DNA of 23,991 bases, taken from NCBI GenBank assembly GCA_938008555.1, contig CALLKE010000048.1:1-23991 (forward strand), written 5' to 3'. The stretch comes from an uncultured Pedobacter sp. (GTDB taxonomy: Bacteria > Bacteroidota > Bacteroidia > Sphingobacteriales > Sphingobacteriaceae). Below, in pieces: positions 22,350 through 23,991 of this stretch. The translations under genes and the position numbers were made by a program. Position 1 is the first letter of the stretch; each line of letters begins with the position of its first letter. The notes under the pieces are model-generated. The model searched no databases. It saw only the letters and a list, made by a program, of their open reading frames with translations, and was not told where the DNA came from.

Positions 22350-23009
22350 TTAATCCCGCCAAAGGTAAGGAAATAACAATATAGAAATCGTAATCACTAC
22401 TACATTTATAGCAATCAGAATACCTATTTCGTTGTAACTAACACTACGATCTAAACCATCCATCGCATTTTTTGAAAGCTTGATGAGAACCATCAATAAT
22501 GGAATAATCACAGGAAAACTGAGTATCGACATCAAAGCCCCGCTATTATTCGCCTTTGAGGCAATACCTGATATCATGGTAAATACCGATGCAAAACTAA
22601 GGCTCCCTAAAAAAACAGACACGAAGTAAAGTAAAGGATCACCAAGTGGATTTTTAAAAACTAATACATAAAACACCAGAGCAAGCACTGTTAATACTAA
22701 TAAGAGTAAGATGTTGTAAATAATCTTGGAAAGTATGACTGCTTCTGGAGTGGCAATGACATAATAATATAGCTGACGGCCACGGCTTTCTTGTACGAAG
22801 CTTTTAACAATGGCATTTATCGATGCAAAAAGCATTATAATCCAGAATAGTGTGTTCCACGTAATCGGAGAAATTTGCTTGAATGCCAAATAGCAAACAA
22901 AAATGGTAGAGACCACATATAGCAAAATACTATTGAAAGCATACTTTGATCGCCATTCTAGTATAATCTCTTTTTGTATGAGAATTTTTACTTGTTTTAA
23001 AATATTCAT
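22350..23009 (-). CDS. ccmB: Haem exporter protein CcmB
   Basis: Membrane subunit of the CcmAB transporter that drives release of haem-loaded CcmE. The 219-residue product starts with a cytosolic helix LIQKEIILEWRSKYAFN typical of CcmB, then about six membrane helices. The conserved cytosolic loop SFVQESRGRQLYYYVIATPE (about 70-89) is likely the contact for the CcmA ATPase. Length matches the family. It begins 7 nt after the dapA stop, so it is probably co-transcribed with dapA. The ATPase gene ccmA must lie elsewhere if the system is complete. Confidence 0.93.
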   Translation of the reverse strand: MNILKQVKILIQKEIILEWRSKYAFNSILLYVVSTIFVCYLAFKQISPITWNTLFWIIMLFASINAIVKSFVQESRGRQLYYYVIATPEAVILSKIIYNILLLLVLTVLALVFYVLVFKNPLGDPLLYFVSVFLGSLSFASVFTMISGIASKANNSGALMSILSFPVIIPLLMVLIKLSKNAMDGLDRSVSYNEIGILIAINVVVITISILLFPYLWRD

Positions 23010-23016
23010 CTGAGAC

Positions 23017-23901
23017 TCAATTCGTATTTAATGCGATGAGCTCTTCCGATATCTTGTCAAATAAATCTTTGCTAATATTAACTAAAGGTAATCTGAGATA
23101 ATCCTCACAAATACCGAGCTGTTTTAGCGCTGCTTTAATTCCACTAGGATTACCTTCTGAAAACATCAACTTAGTGAATTGTATCATCTTATAATGTAGT
23201 GGTCTAGCTTCAGCAAAATTTTCATTTAAACAAAAACGCACCATGGTAGAAAATAATTGAGGTATTGCATTGCCTATTACAGAAATAACACCGACGGCCC
23301 CCATGGCAATTAAGGAAAGCGTTACAGGATCATCTCCAGAAATAAAGAGGAAATCTTTTGGCTTATTTCTCATAATTTCATTAAACTGATCAAAATTATT
23401 TGAAGCCTCTTTGATAGCAATAATGTTCCTAAAATCATGAGCCAATTGTACCGTGGTTTCTGCAGCTATATTGCTCCCAGTCCGGCCTGGGACATTATAA
23501 AGCATAATAGGTAAAGAGGATTCTTCTGCGATAGCTTTATAATGTTCATAAATACCACGCTGTGTGGGCCTATTGTAATACGGAGAAACAGATAGTATAG
23601 CGTCAAAACCCTGGTTTTCAATTTTTTTTAGCACACGAATCACGTCTTGTGTCGAATTACCTCCAACTCCAGCAACCACAGGCACACGACGATTGACTTT
23701 TTCTAGTGTAAATTCCCAGATAGCATTTCGTTCGTTTTCATTAAGCGTGACAGATTCGCCCGTAGTACCCAAAGACACCAGATACTCTACACCACCACCT
23801 ATAATGTGGTTAATTAAATTTTCTAATCCTTGATAATCAACGGTACCATCTACATTAAAAGGGGTAACCATAGCCACTCCAGTACCTAAAAACTTGCTCA
23901 T
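23017..23901 (-). CDS. dapA: 4-hydroxy-tetrahydrodipicolinate synthase
   Basis: Condenses pyruvate with aspartate semialdehyde, the first committed step of lysine and diaminopimelate synthesis, cytoplasmic. With ATG 23901 (MSKFLGTGVAMVTPF) it has 294 residues, the normal length. Active-site residues are present: T46 and T47 in GTTGES, Y135 in MLYNVPGRTG with R140, and the Schiff-base lysine K164 in AIKEAS. YYNRPTQRG (109-116 region) is also conserved. The frame is open up to a TTG at 23949 but those residues have no family support. A TATTTTTG box lies 7 nt before the ATG. It is the first gene of the dapA-ccmB-ccmC-ccmD-like cluster. Confidence 0.96.
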   Translation of the reverse strand: MSKFLGTGVAMVTPFNVDGTVDYQGLENLINHIIGGGVEYLVSLGTTGESVTLNENERNAIWEFTLEKVNRRVPVVAGVGGNSTQDVIRVLKKIENQGFDAILSVSPYYNRPTQRGIYEHYKAIAEESSLPIMLYNVPGRTGSNIAAETTVQLAHDFRNIIAIKEASNNFDQFNEIMRNKPKDFLFISGDDPVTLSLIAMGAVGVISVIGNAIPQLFSTMVRFCLNENFAEARPLHYKMIQFTKLMFSEGNPSGIKAALKQLGICEDYLRLPLVNISKDLFDKISEELIALNTN

Positions 23902-23908
23902 GTCAAAA

Positions 23909-23943
23909 CAAAAATAAAATCTGCGTAAAGATATAAAAGGCAA
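23909..23943 (-). promoter_or_regulatory. dapA promoter, -7 box close to the start codon
   Basis: On the minus strand TTG (23943-23941) and TATTTTTG (23916-23909) are separated by 24 nt, near the range for Bacteroidota promoters. The -7 box ends 7 nt before the dapA ATG, predicting a transcript with little or no leader. Confidence 0.5.
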
Positions 23944-23991
23944 GTTCAATTAGTAAATGCAACAAAAGCACCTAAAACTACAAAAGCAATT

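Noticed and set aside
23902..23949. N-terminal extension of dapA to a TTG start
   Set aside because: DapA proteins begin near the MSKFLGTGVAMVTPF block; the extension runs through the -7 box and lacks family support.
1..23991. CRISPR arrays, prophage genes, rRNA or tRNA
   Set aside because: No regularly spaced direct repeats, phage structural or integrase genes, or rRNA/tRNA signatures were found by reading both strands.

Overview
The window is chromosomal DNA of a Bacteroidota bacterium, probably of the Sphingobacteriales or Cytophagales type; no finer placement is claimed. Support comes from low GC, the protein variants of HtpG, MutS, ClpB, the TrmH-family enzyme and the CcmE/CcmF pair, near absence of Shine-Dalgarno sequences, and repeated Bacteroidota -7 boxes (TANNTTTG) ahead of genes. 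Nearly all the coding capacity is core metabolism and housekeeping. The unusual material sits in the intergenic stretches.

Layout. Positions 1-4518 carry a large palindromic terminator, a small secreted lysine-rich protein, ferritin, a NifU/Nfu-type Fe-S scaffold, an SPFH/band-7 membrane protein, and a folB plus FAD-linked oxidase pair, all on the minus strand. Positions 4519-5067 hold an inverted repeat, a degraded AhpD-like gene and the htpG promoter. Positions 5068-11455 carry htpG, chaB (behind a 19-bp perfect inverted repeat that buries its start codon), a TrmH-family methyltransferase (minus), a cation diffusion facilitator and mutS. Positions 11456-12067 hold a decayed IS256-type transposase end and, directly downstream of clpB, about 220 nt of highly structured sequence closed by a strong terminator (candidate non-coding RNA). 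clpB follows on the minus strand.

Positions 14672-15328 have no gene but contain a 173-bp MITE-like element with 29-bp perfect terminal repeats and a second, 62-bp inverted-repeat element. Next is a P-loop kinase gene broken by a one-base frameshift. From 15908 to the end lies a minus-strand block read as dapA-ccmB-ccmC-ccmD-like, then gdhA, then ccmE-ccmF-DUF2520. This is a System I cytochrome c maturation locus split by glutamate dehydrogenase. Its CcmE carries Cys in place of the usual haem-binding His (CxxxY), as in the variant called System I*.

No prophage, CRISPR array, tRNA or rRNA was seen. No clearly new multi-gene system is present. The best candidates for something undescribed are the structured RNA after clpB, the start-codon hairpin of chaB, the terminator-like hairpin in the ccmE leader, the MITE, and the recurrent placement of -7 boxes only 5-7 nt before ATG, which suggests leaderless transcription.
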